Part shown: positions 53,138 to 62,936 of the stretch, piece by piece
Layout of the letters: every line of letters starts with the position of its first letter
Position numbering within the stretch: position 1 is the stretch's first letter
Origin: an uncultured Robinsoniella sp.
Lineage (GTDB): Bacteria; Bacillota; Clostridia; Lachnospirales; Lachnospiraceae
DNA: 64,000 nt
Reading direction: 5' to 3'
NCBI GenBank assembly: GCA_900540475.1
Contig: UQGG01000033.1
Location: forward strand, 21,680 to 85,679
Notes under the pieces: generated by a model
What the model was told of the DNA's origin: nothing
The model's input: the letters and a program-made list of their open reading frames with translations, nothing else
The model's database searches: none
Program-made: the position numbers and the translations under genes

Positions 53138-53812
53138 ATGAAGATCTTAGAAGCAAAAGGACTTGTGAAATATTATGGCGAGGGAGAAAATCTGGTAAAG
53201 GCAGTGGATTACAGCAGTTTTTCAGTAGAAAAGGGAGAATTTGTGGCTGTAGTCGGTACAAGCGGTTCCGGTAAAACCACAATCCTGAACTTAATAGGGG
53301 GATTAGACTATGCAGATGAAGGTAAGATAACTATAGATGGTGAGGATCTTTCCAGGATGAAACCGGATGAACTCACAATTTTCAGGAGAAGAAAAATTGG
53401 ATTTATCTTTCAGAATTATAATCTGGTCACTGTCCTGAGCGTATATAAGAATATTATCATGCCGGTAAAGCTGGACGGAAATAAAGTAGACGATGCATAT
53501 ATTCAGCGTATTACTACGATGCTTGGCATTGAGAAAAAAATGAAGTCCTATCCGAACCAATTATCCGGAGGACAGCAGCAGAGGGTTGCAATCGCACGGG
53601 CGCTGTCCGCGAAACCGGCTATTATATTAGCAGATGAACCCACGGGCAATCTGGACAGCAAAACCAGCCAGGAAGTAATGGGACTGCTCAAGATGACCAG
53701 CCGGGAATTCAACCAGACTGTGATTATGATTACTCATAATGAAGAGATTGCCCAGCTTGCTGACCGGACAATTCACATTGAAGACGGTAAAATTGTTGGA
53801 GGTGAAGCGTGA
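53138..53812 (+). CDS. ABC transporter ATPase of the MacB/LolD/BceA type
   Basis: 224 aa with Walker A GTSGSGKTT, Q-loop FQNYNLV, signature LSGGQQQR and Walker B ILADEPTGNLD. Pairs with the FtsX-type permease encoded next, overlapping it by one base. Powers export or remodelling of peptides and envelope components in this family. Confidence 0.95.
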   Translation: MKILEAKGLVKYYGEGENLVKAVDYSSFSVEKGEFVAVVGTSGSGKTTILNLIGGLDYADEGKITIDGEDLSRMKPDELTIFRRRKIGFIFQNYNLVTVLSVYKNIIMPVKLDGNKVDDAYIQRITTMLGIEKKMKSYPNQLSGGQQQRVAIARALSAKPAIILADEPTGNLDSKTSQEVMGLLKMTSREFNQTVIMITHNEEIAQLADRTIHIEDGKIVGGEA

Positions 53813-56310
53813 TGTTTGAAAACTCCAATAAGGATATCGTAAAGGAAATTGCGGATGAGACAATGAAGGTTCACCGTCTGCGGAATATTATGGCTTGTTT
53901 TGCTATTGCACTGACAGCCATACTCATTACCATCATCTGTGGTATGGGAATCAGTACGGTTAAAGCGATGATGACAGAGCACGAAATGAATCCTGGTCCG
54001 GGCACAAATGGCGCAGGAGTATATGGTGATGTGGAGGTTCTTAAAAAGGTAAGGAATCAACCGGAGGTGGAGTGGGCAGATATTGTCAGGCCCTGTATGT
54101 ATGGAACTCCCCACAATACAGAATTTGCGGGAAATGAAGTAAATTTTGTGGGAGTCAGCGACAGTTATTATGAACACCACTACATAGATTTAATCAATGG
54201 AGAATACCCGGATAATGCACAGGAAGTCATAATGTCAGATACCCTTGCAGATAAAATAGGGAGTAAGAGAATACCAGGGGAGAAAATGACTTTGAATCTG
54301 AAAGTGGTAAAAGACGGACAGATTACAGAAGAACCGATAGAAGTAACAATTACAGGATTTTACGATAATCCCCTCCGGCAGATTGAAAATTATGAAGAAC
54401 TTTATACAGCAGAGGATTTTCCGGATATCTATAATCCCGAATTGGCGGATGAAAGCAGCAAAATTTATACAAAATTAACTGGTGTAACATCCTCTACGCC
54501 ACAAAAGGAACTGGTGAAAAAACTGGAAAACCTGAGCGAAAAAGTTGGGGGCGTGGAGATTTGTTTTATTATGCCTACCGATTATCGTATGGCTTATCTG
54601 GGAGGAGGAGCAGTGCTTCTTCTGATTATTGCATGTGGTTATTTCCTGATCTATAATATTTTCTATATTTCGATAGTAAATGATATCCGTTTTATGGGAA
54701 ATATGAAGACAATCGGTATGACCGGGAAGCAGATCCGTTCCATGCTGGGGTATCAGGTCATACGTTTGGGTGCTGCAGGAACTGTTTTGGGTGTTTTAAT
54801 CGGAACAGCAGTAAATATATTTGCAGTGCGTATGCTGGAAAATATGGATTTTACATTTGCCCGGTTTTATGAAACAAAATATACGTTGATATTGGCTGTA
54901 ATGGCATCAATTATATTCACTTCCATCACAGTATGGATCAGCAGCAGAAAGGCATTGCAGCTGGCTGCACGGATATCTCCGGTTGAGGCATTGCACTTTC
55001 GGTCATCGGGAAGAAGAAAAACAATATTTGCAGTAATTTCTTTTGCTTTAAGTGGAATTTTATTCTGTGTTCTGTTCACGGCTATGCTGGGGTATGATGT
55101 GGAATATATGGTGAACCGCAGCAGTGAGTCGGATTTTCGTGTTTACCAATACCATGCATCGCAGTATACGGATAATCAATATTATGAACCGATGGAAATG
55201 GAATTAAAAGAGGAATTGGAAAAGCTTCCATTTGTAAAAGATAGCTATACTTACTATTCAGCCAGAGATGTTCAGCAAAAATCAAAAACAGAGTCTTTGG
55301 GAGATGTGAAGTTAGAGGGGCATTTGAAAGAAATAATTGAAAACGAATTTATAGATGTGGGACAGTCGTTAGATGAATGGACTGAGGATACCAAGGGGAA
55401 TTACAAAACCGGAATTATTGGAATGCAGCCCAAGGCTCTTTCTATGGAAGCCAGACAGGTGGATATCCAGAGCGGCAGTCTGGATCCTGACAAATTTGAA
55501 AAAGGCGGCTACTTGATTTATCAACCATATTATAGCTGGGGAGAGGGAGCGGATTACCAGTATGATTATCTAAAAGCAGGAGAACAGATCCCTATTTCAT
55601 TTTATAATTATGAAACACAGGAATATGTGACTAAGATTTTTACGGTACTGGCTGTCATAACAGGCAAATGGGATAATTATGCGGGAGAAATTTCATCTAC
55701 AGCCCAGTTTGTCATTTCAGATAAAGATTTTAAAGATATTTACGGAGCCGGTGCAGACCAGATGATTTCAAGTGTCCGCATAAACACCTCCGGCGGTAAT
55801 GAGAAGGAGCAGCAGGAGACACTGGAGAAGATAATTACAGAAAATTTCAATTCCCAGGTGCAGGTGACATCAAAATATATGAGCAGATTAAGTCAGCAGA
55901 CCCAGAAAATGCAAAAGACATTAGTAGGTATCTTTGTAGGATTGATCTTTGGTTTTATCGGAATGGTGAACATTGTAAATACACTGGTAACAGGCGTTTT
56001 GTCAAGGAAAATTGAATTTGCCGCTTTGCAGTCCATCGGGATGACCAGAATGCAGATGACAGGAACTATTTTCAGGGATGGTATGAAAATGCTGCTGATT
56101 AGCTTTGCAATTATGGTTCCTATAGGAGTGCCTGTAGCAATCATAATTTCAGGTGCACCGTTATCCACCGGATTCGTACCGGGGTTATATACAACTGCGG
56201 TGGGTATGGTACTGGCGGCAGGTGTTTTGCTTACGCTTACGGTATCCGGAATACTTACATCATTTCTGAATAGGAGAACAGTAGTGGAACGTCTGCGTGA
56301 AGCAGAATAA
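53812..56310 (+). CDS. FtsX-like ABC permease
   Basis: 833 aa. An N-terminal helix, a large extracytoplasmic domain, three helices of an FtsX domain (about 275-390), a second large extracytoplasmic domain and a C-terminal FtsX domain (about 705-830). This doubled layout fits macrolide/bacteriocin-type exporters and envelope stress modules. The ATG at 53812 overlaps the ATPase stop (TGATG); an in-frame GTG three bases earlier is also possible. Followed by an OmpR/kinase pair, so it likely is self-regulated by its substrate. Confidence 0.92.
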   Translation: MFENSNKDIVKEIADETMKVHRLRNIMACFAIALTAILITIICGMGISTVKAMMTEHEMNPGPGTNGAGVYGDVEVLKKVRNQPEVEWADIVRPCMYGTPHNTEFAGNEVNFVGVSDSYYEHHYIDLINGEYPDNAQEVIMSDTLADKIGSKRIPGEKMTLNLKVVKDGQITEEPIEVTITGFYDNPLRQIENYEELYTAEDFPDIYNPELADESSKIYTKLTGVTSSTPQKELVKKLENLSEKVGGVEICFIMPTDYRMAYLGGGAVLLLIIACGYFLIYNIFYISIVNDIRFMGNMKTIGMTGKQIRSMLGYQVIRLGAAGTVLGVLIGTAVNIFAVRMLENMDFTFARFYETKYTLILAVMASIIFTSITVWISSRKALQLAARISPVEALHFRSSGRRKTIFAVISFALSGILFCVLFTAMLGYDVEYMVNRSSESDFRVYQYHASQYTDNQYYEPMEMELKEELEKLPFVKDSYTYYSARDVQQKSKTESLGDVKLEGHLKEIIENEFIDVGQSLDEWTEDTKGNYKTGIIGMQPKALSMEARQVDIQSGSLDPDKFEKGGYLIYQPYYSWGEGADYQYDYLKAGEQIPISFYNYETQEYVTKIFTVLAVITGKWDNYAGEISSTAQFVISDKDFKDIYGAGADQMISSVRINTSGGNEKEQQETLEKIITENFNSQVQVTSKYMSRLSQQTQKMQKTLVGIFVGLIFGFIGMVNIVNTLVTGVLSRKIEFAALQSIGMTRMQMTGTIFRDGMKMLLISFAIMVPIGVPVAIIISGAPLSTGFVPGLYTTAVGMVLAAGVLLTLTVSGILTSFLNRRTVVERLREAE

Positions 56311-56341
56311 AATAATGGCAATGGAAAAGGAGTGATTGAAA

Positions 56342-57025
56342 ATGAACCGGATTCTGATAGTTGAGGATGACGAAGCCCTGAGAAATGGGATTTCTTATGC
56401 TCTTAAAAAAGAAGGATTTCAAACGGTTACCGTGTCATGTCTAAAGGAACTTAAGCAGAATCCGGGCGAAGAGGCGGATGCGATACTGCTGGATGTGACA
56501 CTGCCGGACGGAGACAGCAGGAACTATCTTCTGAAGCTTCGGGAAACAAATAAAATACCCGTGATTTTCCTGACCGCAAGAAATACGGAGAAAGATATGA
56601 TTCAGGGATTTGATGCAGGTGCAGATGATTATATTACGAAACCATTTTCCATTCCGCTGCTTATCAGAAGATTAAAGGCTCTGCTGCGGAGAACGGGGAA
56701 AGAGGCAGCGTCCAGGTATTGTGCGGGAGAGATAACCTATGATTTTGAAACAAAAACAGTGACAAAATCAGGTATAGTGGTTACACTCAGTAAGACGGAG
56801 TTAAAGATACTGGAGGTCCTGATTCAAAATAGAAATCAGGTTTTGACCTGGGAGATTTTACTGGAACGGATCTGGGATATTGACGGCAACTTTGTAGATA
56901 AGAATACGTTAAGTGTCAATATTGCCAGGCTTCGGGATAAGATAGAAGATGACAGAAAGAATCCGAAATGGATTCTGAATGTATTTGGAATTGGGTATAA
57001 ATGGAGTGATAGAGATGCCGGATAA
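56342..57025 (+). CDS. OmpR-family response regulator
   Basis: 227 aa: receiver domain (IVEDDE, D51, Lys in YITKPF) and a winged helix OmpR-type DNA-binding domain (about 130-225, ending FGIGYKW). The ATG at 56342 has GGAGTG ahead; the TTG at 56336 is less likely. Overlaps the kinase gene by 11 bp. Probably controls the ABC exporter upstream. Confidence 0.94.
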   Translation: MNRILIVEDDEALRNGISYALKKEGFQTVTVSCLKELKQNPGEEADAILLDVTLPDGDSRNYLLKLRETNKIPVIFLTARNTEKDMIQGFDAGADDYITKPFSIPLLIRRLKALLRRTGKEAASRYCAGEITYDFETKTVTKSGIVVTLSKTELKILEVLIQNRNQVLTWEILLERIWDIDGNFVDKNTLSVNIARLRDKIEDDRKNPKWILNVFGIGYKWSDRDAG

Positions 57026-58043
57026 CAGAAAGAAAATAAAAAGAATAACGTGGCTTACGGCAGGGATATGGTTTGTATCCCTGTTTGTGTTTTTATTATA
57101 TTGCAAAAATGCGGAGAAAGTCAGTATCTGGGGGGCAGCGGCTTATGGGATCTGGAATCTATTCATATTCACAGCTGCTTATTGGAAAATCTCTGGTATC
57201 GTGAATCGGGTAATGGAGAATGTGGATCATTGTATCCAAAGTCTGATTGATGGGAAACCTCAGCAGAAATTCTCCATGGAGGAAGAGACACTGCTTGGAA
57301 AGTTCCAGATGCAGGTTATGAAATTATATCATATCATGAATGGAGCCAGGGAAGCAGAAGAAAAGATGCGAAAAGAAATGAGTGAAATGATTTCTGATCT
57401 GATTCATCAGGTAAATACACCTCTCACTAATATTCAGATGTACTCCGGTTTTCTCACACAGGATGATTTGCCAGGGGAAGAGAGAATGCAGATATGTGAA
57501 GTGATTGATTCCCAGGTAGAAAAACTGGGATGGTTTGCGGAAGGTTTTGGTAAGACGATGCGGCTGGAAGAGGACGTCATGCAGATCAGCCCCAAATACC
57601 AGCCAATCCTCCCAATGGTACTGGGTGCTATTGATCAGATTGCATTAAAGGCCCAGATGAATGAAAATGAGATTCTTCTCCGTGGCCAGCAGAATATTTG
57701 CGCTGTATATGACCGGCGCTGGACAGAGGAAGCGATCTTTAACCTTATGGATAATGCCGTGAAATACGGCAGGAGATCCTCACCGATTACAGTAGAAATG
57801 ACGGCATACAATCTATTTGTCAGGATAGATGTGTGCAATTGGGGCGACATCATACCAAAAGAAGAATATAATAAGATATTTACCCGTTTTTATCGTGGAG
57901 GCAACGCAATACAGGTGAAAGAGGGCGTGGGATTAGGGCTGTATCTGACGAGAAAAATTGTATCGGAACAGGGAGGGTATGTGAAGGTGGGAGCGGATGG
58001 AAAAAAAGGAAATATGTTCAGTTTATTTTTGAAAAAAGCATAG
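57015..58043 (+). CDS. Membrane sensor histidine kinase, exporter-associated
   Basis: 342 aa from the ATG 57015, with GGAGTGATAGAG ahead. Two close N-terminal membrane segments (about 12-30 and 38-58) with a very short loop, as in intramembrane-sensing kinases linked to antimicrobial peptide exporters. H-box LIHQVNTPLTNIQ, HATPase with NLMDNAVKYG and GVGLGLYLTRKI. Likely senses flux through the adjacent ABC exporter rather than ligand directly (family precedent, inference). Confidence 0.92.
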   Translation: MPDNRKKIKRITWLTAGIWFVSLFVFLLYCKNAEKVSIWGAAAYGIWNLFIFTAAYWKISGIVNRVMENVDHCIQSLIDGKPQQKFSMEEETLLGKFQMQVMKLYHIMNGAREAEEKMRKEMSEMISDLIHQVNTPLTNIQMYSGFLTQDDLPGEERMQICEVIDSQVEKLGWFAEGFGKTMRLEEDVMQISPKYQPILPMVLGAIDQIALKAQMNENEILLRGQQNICAVYDRRWTEEAIFNLMDNAVKYGRRSSPITVEMTAYNLFVRIDVCNWGDIIPKEEYNKIFTRFYRGGNAIQVKEGVGLGLYLTRKIVSEQGGYVKVGADGKKGNMFSLFLKKA

Positions 58044-58086
58044 AAAAGGTTCCTGATGTACATAGCAGGGCTTAGGATTTCAAAGG

Positions 58087-58133
58087 AAAAAGGACCGTCC
58101 GGCACATCAATCACTGTGCCGGATGGTCCTTTC
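58087..58133. terminator. Bidirectional terminator
   Basis: AGGACCGTCCGGCACA and TGTGCCGGATGGTCCT make a 16-bp stem with one wobble, with A and T runs on the sides; serves the kinase and the converging XRE gene. Confidence 0.9.
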
Positions 58134-58135
58134 TG

Positions 58136-58342
58136 CTAAAAATAAAAGAGATCTTCAAATTTCTTATCCAATGCAATGCATAAAATCAAAGCTAATTTTG
58201 CAGTTGGATTAAACTGCCCTGTTTCTATAGAACTAATGGTATTTCTGGATACCCCCACCATTTCAGCCAGTTGACTTTGTGAGAGCTTCTGTTCTGAGCG
58301 GATTTCCTTTAAACGGTTTTTTAATATTAACTGTTCATCCAT
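58136..58342 (-). CDS. XRE-family transcriptional regulator, short form
   Basis: 68 aa, a single Cro/CI helix-turn-helix (KEIRSEQKLSQSQLAEMVGV, then RNTISSIETGQFNPTAKLA). Four bases separate it from the membrane protein gene upstream, sharing its promoter. Ribosome site GAGGT. This pairing of a short XRE protein with a two-helix membrane protein is common in Firmicutes. Confidence 0.93.
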   Translation of the reverse strand: MDEQLILKNRLKEIRSEQKLSQSQLAEMVGVSRNTISSIETGQFNPTAKLALILCIALDKKFEDLFYF

Positions 58343-58346
58343 ATAT

Positions 58347-58658
58347 TTACCTCAACACGCTAAGAACAAAGCTTGCAAGGGAAGCTATGGATGCAATGAA
58401 ACCTGCAATGGTTGATATTAGGTATGCCTTATTCTTAGTGAAACGGTATTTCGGATATGCTTCGGCTGCAACAAATGCCCAGAACATCGCGTAGGGCGCG
58501 TAGCTATGCTGCCCATTAAATAAGTTAAATAATACGATAAAAATAAATACAATGCAAAAGGCGCTGATACCTATTCTGCGTCCTCTGTTTTCTGCCTGCT
58601 GCATTCCTTCATCTGTTTTTTCTGCTCTGCTTCTTGCTAAAATCTGTTCCTTATTCAT
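58347..58658 (-). CDS. Small two- to three-helix membrane protein, DUF6442-like
   Basis: 103 aa from the ATG at 58658 (CAGGAGG ahead); the frame extends upstream to 58742 only through the promoter. N-terminal charged helix MNKEQILARSRAEKTDEGMQ is the DUF6442-type opening, followed by three hydrophobic segments. Function unknown; co-transcribed with the XRE regulator. Confidence 0.82.
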   Translation of the reverse strand: MNKEQILARSRAEKTDEGMQQAENRGRRIGISAFCIVFIFIVLFNLFNGQHSYAPYAMFWAFVAAEAYPKYRFTKNKAYLISTIAGFIASIASLASFVLSVLR

Positions 58659-58673
58659 ATCAATACCTCCTGA

Positions 58674-58743
58674 GTTTTGCCAAGTTTTCTTTACATCAAC
58701 ATCATACACCTGCCAAGTGCACTTGTCAAGAGGTTTTGCCAAG
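58674..58743 (-). promoter_or_regulatory. Promoter and operator of the DUF6442/XRE pair
   Basis: Minus strand: TTGACA (58724-58729), 17 bp, TATGAT (58701-58706). A perfect 12-bp palindrome CAAGTGCACTTG (58714-58725) overlaps the -35 box. TGCCAAG or TGTCAAG half-sites recur at 58678-58684, 58711-58717, 58724-58730 and 58737-58743. Fits autorepression by the XRE protein. Confidence 0.75.
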
Positions 58744-58981
58744 TTTTATTTGCAAAACCATCACTTTATCCTCTCCGATGCCGTGCAGTGTAATGTACGG
58801 CACTGTTTCAACAGTGACATTATGCTGTCATACAATGGAAAATGTTGGGCATGTAATTGAAATTAAGATTAGATAAGTGTAAAATAGCAGAATAGGGAAC
58901 TGCAGTAACAATTTTCATATATCACTGTATGATAAAAAAGTTAGGATGAAATAGAAATGTACAGTCAGAAAGGGGTTTGGA

Positions 58982-59215
58982 ATGGCATATAAACAAGAGC
59001 TGTGGGATGAGGCAAAGAAAAAATGCAGGATATCGGATGAAGAGATACGAATGGCAAAAGAGATGGGATTAAATCCGAAAAGTCTGATAAAAAACATCCC
59101 AAATAAAAAGGAGCAGTGGAAAGCTCCGGTTAAAATCTGGATACGTGAAATGTATGAAGAAAAGCAAGAAAAGGCAGAGAAAAAGAAGAATAGAAAATCT
59201 CAGACTATAAAATAA
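58982..59215 (+). CDS. Small basic protein of unknown function
   Basis: 77 aa, highly charged, with a helix-rich start (MAYKQELWDEAKKKCRISDE) and a Lys/Glu-rich tail. Residues 20-45 (ISDEEIRMAKEMGLNPKSLI) recur, as far as I recall, in many clostridial small proteins, but no function is known. Ribosome site AGAAAGGGG. Confidence 0.75.
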   Translation: MAYKQELWDEAKKKCRISDEEIRMAKEMGLNPKSLIKNIPNKKEQWKAPVKIWIREMYEEKQEKAEKKKNRKSQTIK

Positions 59216-59382
59216 CAGGTTTTTGAATGTTGCTTTATTTTGTTTCAGATGTGGGGTATTCCACTTTCGGCGGAATTACCGGATAAATGGTTCGCAAAAG
59301 CAGATTGTCGCGCTCCAATTCACGGAGCTTGCAGGCAGATACTATTAATTATAATTTAACACCCTGATTAAAGGAGGTATTT

Positions 59383-59901
59383 ATGAGTTTTCTTGAGATT
59401 GCAAAAAAAAGGTCTTCTGTTCGTTCTTATACGGAACAGAGGGTAGAAAAAGAAAAGCTGGATCAGATTCTGGAAGCAGCACATGCAGCGCCAACTGCTG
59501 CAAATCTCCAGCCTGTACATCTGCTGGTTGTTCAGGAACCGGAAGGAATGGCGAAGATTGAAAAGGCAGCAAATGTATTCCATGCACCGCTGGCGATTAT
59601 TGTGTGCGCAGATCACAATAAAGCGTGGGTCCGCCCATTTGATAAAAAGCAGACCGGGGATATTGATGCCTCAATTCTGACAGACCATATGATGCTTCAG
59701 GCGACGGAGCTTGGACTGGGAAGTGTCTGGGTTTGTTATTTCAAACCGGATATTCTGCGGGAAGAATTTCATATTCCGCCAAATCTGGAGCCGGTTAATA
59801 TACTGGTGATTGGTTATTCCGCCCAGGAAGAGGGGAATCCCAATCGGCACAACCAAACCCGTATTCCGGTTAATGAACTGGTTTCTTACGAGAAACTTTA
59901 G
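59383..59901 (+). CDS. Nitroreductase-family FMN oxidoreductase
   Basis: 172 aa. FMN-binding motifs RSSVRSYTEQRVEKEKLDQI and AAPTAANLQPVHLLVVQ at the N-terminus and GLGSVWVCYFKP near 115; the expected length for short nitroreductases. Dimeric, using NAD(P)H; substrate unknown. AAGGAGG six bases ahead of the ATG. Followed by a small AT-rich hairpin (59903-59926). Confidence 0.94.
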   Translation: MSFLEIAKKRSSVRSYTEQRVEKEKLDQILEAAHAAPTAANLQPVHLLVVQEPEGMAKIEKAANVFHAPLAIIVCADHNKAWVRPFDKKQTGDIDASILTDHMMLQATELGLGSVWVCYFKPDILREEFHIPPNLEPVNILVIGYSAQEEGNPNRHNQTRIPVNELVSYEKL

Positions 59902-59902
59902 A

Positions 59903-59926
59903 ATAAATATCAAAAGTATTTATTTA
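59903..59926 (+). terminator. AT-rich terminator-like hairpin
   Basis: AATAAATA / TATTTATT with a seven-base loop and a short T tract after the nitroreductase stop. Confidence 0.5.
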
Positions 59927-60133
59927 CCGATGCCGTGATATATGGCGGGAACGACAGCGCATCGCCGGAACCAGCCCTCAATGAATCTGAAAATTTCCGC
60001 GCGGCGGAACTTTTATTCGGAGTAGGGAAGTCAAAGAGGGAAAATAGCTGTGAGATTCCGGCATCTGTAATAAAAATGTTACACAGGGGAAATTTGACGT
60101 AATGAAAATTGTCTGCCCTGTTTTCCCGCTGTC
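59927..60133. other. Region between converging genes, no confident gene
   Basis: A more GC-rich stretch. An open plus-strand frame of over 60 codons ends at a TAA near 60102 without a start codon or ribosome site, and may be a relic. Nothing else recognised. Confidence 0.3.
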
Positions 60134-61045
60134 CTATTCTTCCCAAAAGTCTTCTATTTCTCTGAGTATTTCATCGGTAGGTATCAGTGTCGCTTCGATA
60201 ATGGTTTTACCGGTTTTTTCTAAATAGTGTTTAATCATATAATATCCACATGCATAGCCTGCACAAAAGGGCAGTCCCACCGGAAAATAACCCCGCATTT
60301 TCGCAATTTCATCTCCATAGAGATAGGATGTTAAATTATCCATGCCTTTTACATCCAATGCATCTTGGATGAGTGGCTTTATATAATGGTTCAGCGTGTC
60401 CATATCTATTTTACTGACCCAGGGGCCTAGTTTTTCTTCTCCATAAATGGAGGTGGCGTAGTTTTCAGCCAGCCCCTCCGTGACCATCATACCTGCCAGG
60501 GATATATCGTCACGCCATTTTTCAAATTGAAACCGCACGTTGTGGTTGCACTCATGGGCGAGAGCAGCCGGTATACGCCCAATTGTGTATTCGTTTGGTG
60601 TAATTGCACCAAAAATGTATCCGGGTATGCCGCCGTCACCGGAATAGCCATCGCTGAGTATGGTATAGGGACTCTTGGGATCTGCCAGCAGAATGGTATA
60701 TAAATAATTCTGAACCGGTAATTCAACACCGGCATCCTCAAACCGTCCCAGTGCGTCTTCTATGGCGTACTGGCAGCTTTTCCAAAATGCGTCATCCGAC
60801 AGCAATTGAACGCTTTCTTCCTGTCTCTTATCAATTTCCAAAGGATCCAGATATCCTAACATGTTGCTTGCCATGATAACGTCATAACCATTTTCCTGCT
60901 TCGCCTTGAGGGGAATGCAGTAACACGCCCATTTCTTCTCAAAGGGTTTCATCATCTCATAACGATATATGTCGTTCTTTTTTTCTGTAGGGGCAGCAAT
61001 CATTTTCTTATAGATGATATCTGACCGAATATTCTTGATTTCCAT
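60134..61045 (-). CDS. DUF2268-like putative zinc metalloprotease
   Basis: 303 aa cytoplasmic protein. The HExxH zinc motif appears as AHECNHNVRFQ about two-thirds along, with a following Glu-rich helix (TEGLAENYATSIYGEEKLG) offering the third ligand. No signal peptide. The ATG at 61045 with AAAAGGAG ahead is preferred over 61081. Possible housekeeping or stress-protease role; the substrate is unknown. Confidence 0.8.
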   Translation of the reverse strand: MEIKNIRSDIIYKKMIAAPTEKKNDIYRYEMMKPFEKKWACYCIPLKAKQENGYDVIMASNMLGYLDPLEIDKRQEESVQLLSDDAFWKSCQYAIEDALGRFEDAGVELPVQNYLYTILLADPKSPYTILSDGYSGDGGIPGYIFGAITPNEYTIGRIPAALAHECNHNVRFQFEKWRDDISLAGMMVTEGLAENYATSIYGEEKLGPWVSKIDMDTLNHYIKPLIQDALDVKGMDNLTSYLYGDEIAKMRGYFPVGLPFCAGYACGYYMIKHYLEKTGKTIIEATLIPTDEILREIEDFWEE

Positions 61046-61241
61046 ATTTTTCTCCTTTTCTGTGTGGTCTATTGATATCATACACGTTGACGCGGCGAGA
61101 AGGTCAAGAGGAAAATTACTTATTGATGTCTAGATTTAAGCCATTCAGTACATCAGAGTACATGATCTGCTTTATATGTTATATAATATTTTAACTTATT
61201 TTTGACATAGAAAAATATGAGGAAAGAAGAGGTGCAAAAAG

Positions 61242-62936
61242 ATGGCTGTATTGGGTATCGATTTGGGAACATCGAATAGCCTGGTGGGTTATTGGAATGA
61301 AGAAAAAGTAGAATTAATTGACAATGTATTTGGTAAGAAGCTGACACCATCTGTAGTAGGTATAGATGATAACGGTGATATTCTGATCGGAGAGGTGGCA
61401 AAGCAAAGGTTAATAACGCATCCAGAATGTACAGTTTCAACATTTAAGAGATATATGGGAACAGATAAAAAATATGCAATGGAAAAGTATACATTCACAC
61501 CAATAGAATTATCAGCAATACTATTGAATACGTTGAAAGAGGATGCTGAACATTTCTTAAAACAGGAGTGTCGACAGGCAATTATCAGTGTTCCAGCTTA
61601 TTTTAATAATATACAACGTGAAGCAACGATAGAAGCTGCTAAGTTGGCTGGTTTAGAGGTTCTGAATATCATTAGTGAGCCAACTGCAGCTGCAATGGCT
61701 TATGGCATTCATAATCTGGATGAAGATAGTACAATAATTGTTATTGACTTAGGGGGAGGAACTTTTGATGTCTCGCTTCTTGAAATGTTCGAAGGAATTA
61801 TGCAGATTAGAGCAATTGCCGGGGACAATCATTTAGGCGGAGAGGATTTTACCTGGGAACTAATGAAAAAATGCCTGGAAGAAAATGAAATCGATAAGGA
61901 TTCGGTGAGTCCTGAACAATCTGCTTCACTATACAATAAAATGGAATTTGTGAAACAAAATATTACAGGTGTAAGGCAGGAGACTATAACCTTTAGTATA
62001 AATAATAAAGATTATAAGTTTATACTAACCCAAGATAAAATAGAAAAAATCTGGTCAGGACTTCTAGCAAGAATGAAAATACCAATTATCAGAACGTTGC
62101 AAGATACCAGTCATAAAATAAAGGATATTTATAAAGTAATCTTGATCGGAGGAGGAACAAAATCATCCATCATAAGAAAATATTTTAGCAGATTATTTGC
62201 ACAAATTCCATATACTCAAATTAATCAAGATGAAGCCGTCGCTATAGGAGCTTCTATACAGGCTGCTTTAAAAATAGACAAGAGCATGATGGAAGAAATG
62301 ATATTAACGGATGTATGTGCATTTTCTCTGGGAGTAGAAACATGCGAATATATGAATAATGGATTTCAAGATGGTTATTTTTGCCCAATTATAGAACGTA
62401 ACACTACAATTCCAGTTAGTAAAGTACAAACTCTCAATTCAATATATGAAAATCAAAATAAAATTCTTATGAATGTTTATCAAGGAGAAGGAATAATGGT
62501 TGAAAATAATTTGAAGATTGGGGAAATTCAAATACCATTGCCCAGAAAAGGAAAAGGCCAGAAAGTTGATGTACGATTTACCTATGATACGAATGGAGTT
62601 CTAGAAGTCATTGTAACTGTAAAGGAAACGAATGTTGTACACCGGCTGTATATTGAAAATACCCCCGGGAACTTGTCACAGGAGCAAATGGAGGAGCAAT
62701 TTAATAAGTTAAGAGAATTAAAAATACATCCAAGGGAACGATCTAAGAATAGATTATTATTGGCGAGAGCAGACCGTATCTATAGTGAGTCATTGGGAGA
62801 AAGAAGGTTATATATAGGAAAAATGATTATTTCCTTTAAAGAAATTTTAGAAAAACAAGATGAATTAACAATCAGAAAAGCAAGTAGAGAGTTTCAATTA
62901 TGGTTAAATCAGCTGGAAGGGAATCTGGAATTATGA
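61242..62936 (+). CDS. hscC: HscC-type Hsp70 chaperone
   Basis: 564 aa, close to the length of E. coli HscC and shorter than DnaK (about 610-640 aa). Nucleotide-binding domain intact: GIDLGTSNSLVGYW, DLGGGTFDVSLLE, GGGTKSSIIRKYF. The substrate-binding domain is short with a reduced lid and no EEVD-like tail. The stop overlaps the J-like gene by 4 bp (ATGA), so the two are made together. Ribosome site GAAGAGGTG precedes the ATG. Confidence 0.92.
   Translation: MAVLGIDLGTSNSLVGYWNEEKVELIDNVFGKKLTPSVVGIDDNGDILIGEVAKQRLITHPECTVSTFKRYMGTDKKYAMEKYTFTPIELSAILLNTLKEDAEHFLKQECRQAIISVPAYFNNIQREATIEAAKLAGLEVLNIISEPTAAAMAYGIHNLDEDSTIIVIDLGGGTFDVSLLEMFEGIMQIRAIAGDNHLGGEDFTWELMKKCLEENEIDKDSVSPEQSASLYNKMEFVKQNITGVRQETITFSINNKDYKFILTQDKIEKIWSGLLARMKIPIIRTLQDTSHKIKDIYKVILIGGGTKSSIIRKYFSRLFAQIPYTQINQDEAVAIGASIQAALKIDKSMMEEMILTDVCAFSLGVETCEYMNNGFQDGYFCPIIERNTTIPVSKVQTLNSIYENQNKILMNVYQGEGIMVENNLKIGEIQIPLPRKGKGQKVDVRFTYDTNGVLEVIVTVKETNVVHRLYIENTPGNLSQEQMEEQFNKLRELKIHPRERSKNRLLLARADRIYSESLGERRLYIGKMIISFKEILEKQDELTIRKASREFQLWLNQLEGNLEL

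Noticed and set aside
59910..60146. Minus-strand frame of 78 codons between the nitroreductase and protease genes
   Set aside because: Overlaps the end of the protease gene, no ribosome site, and no family features.
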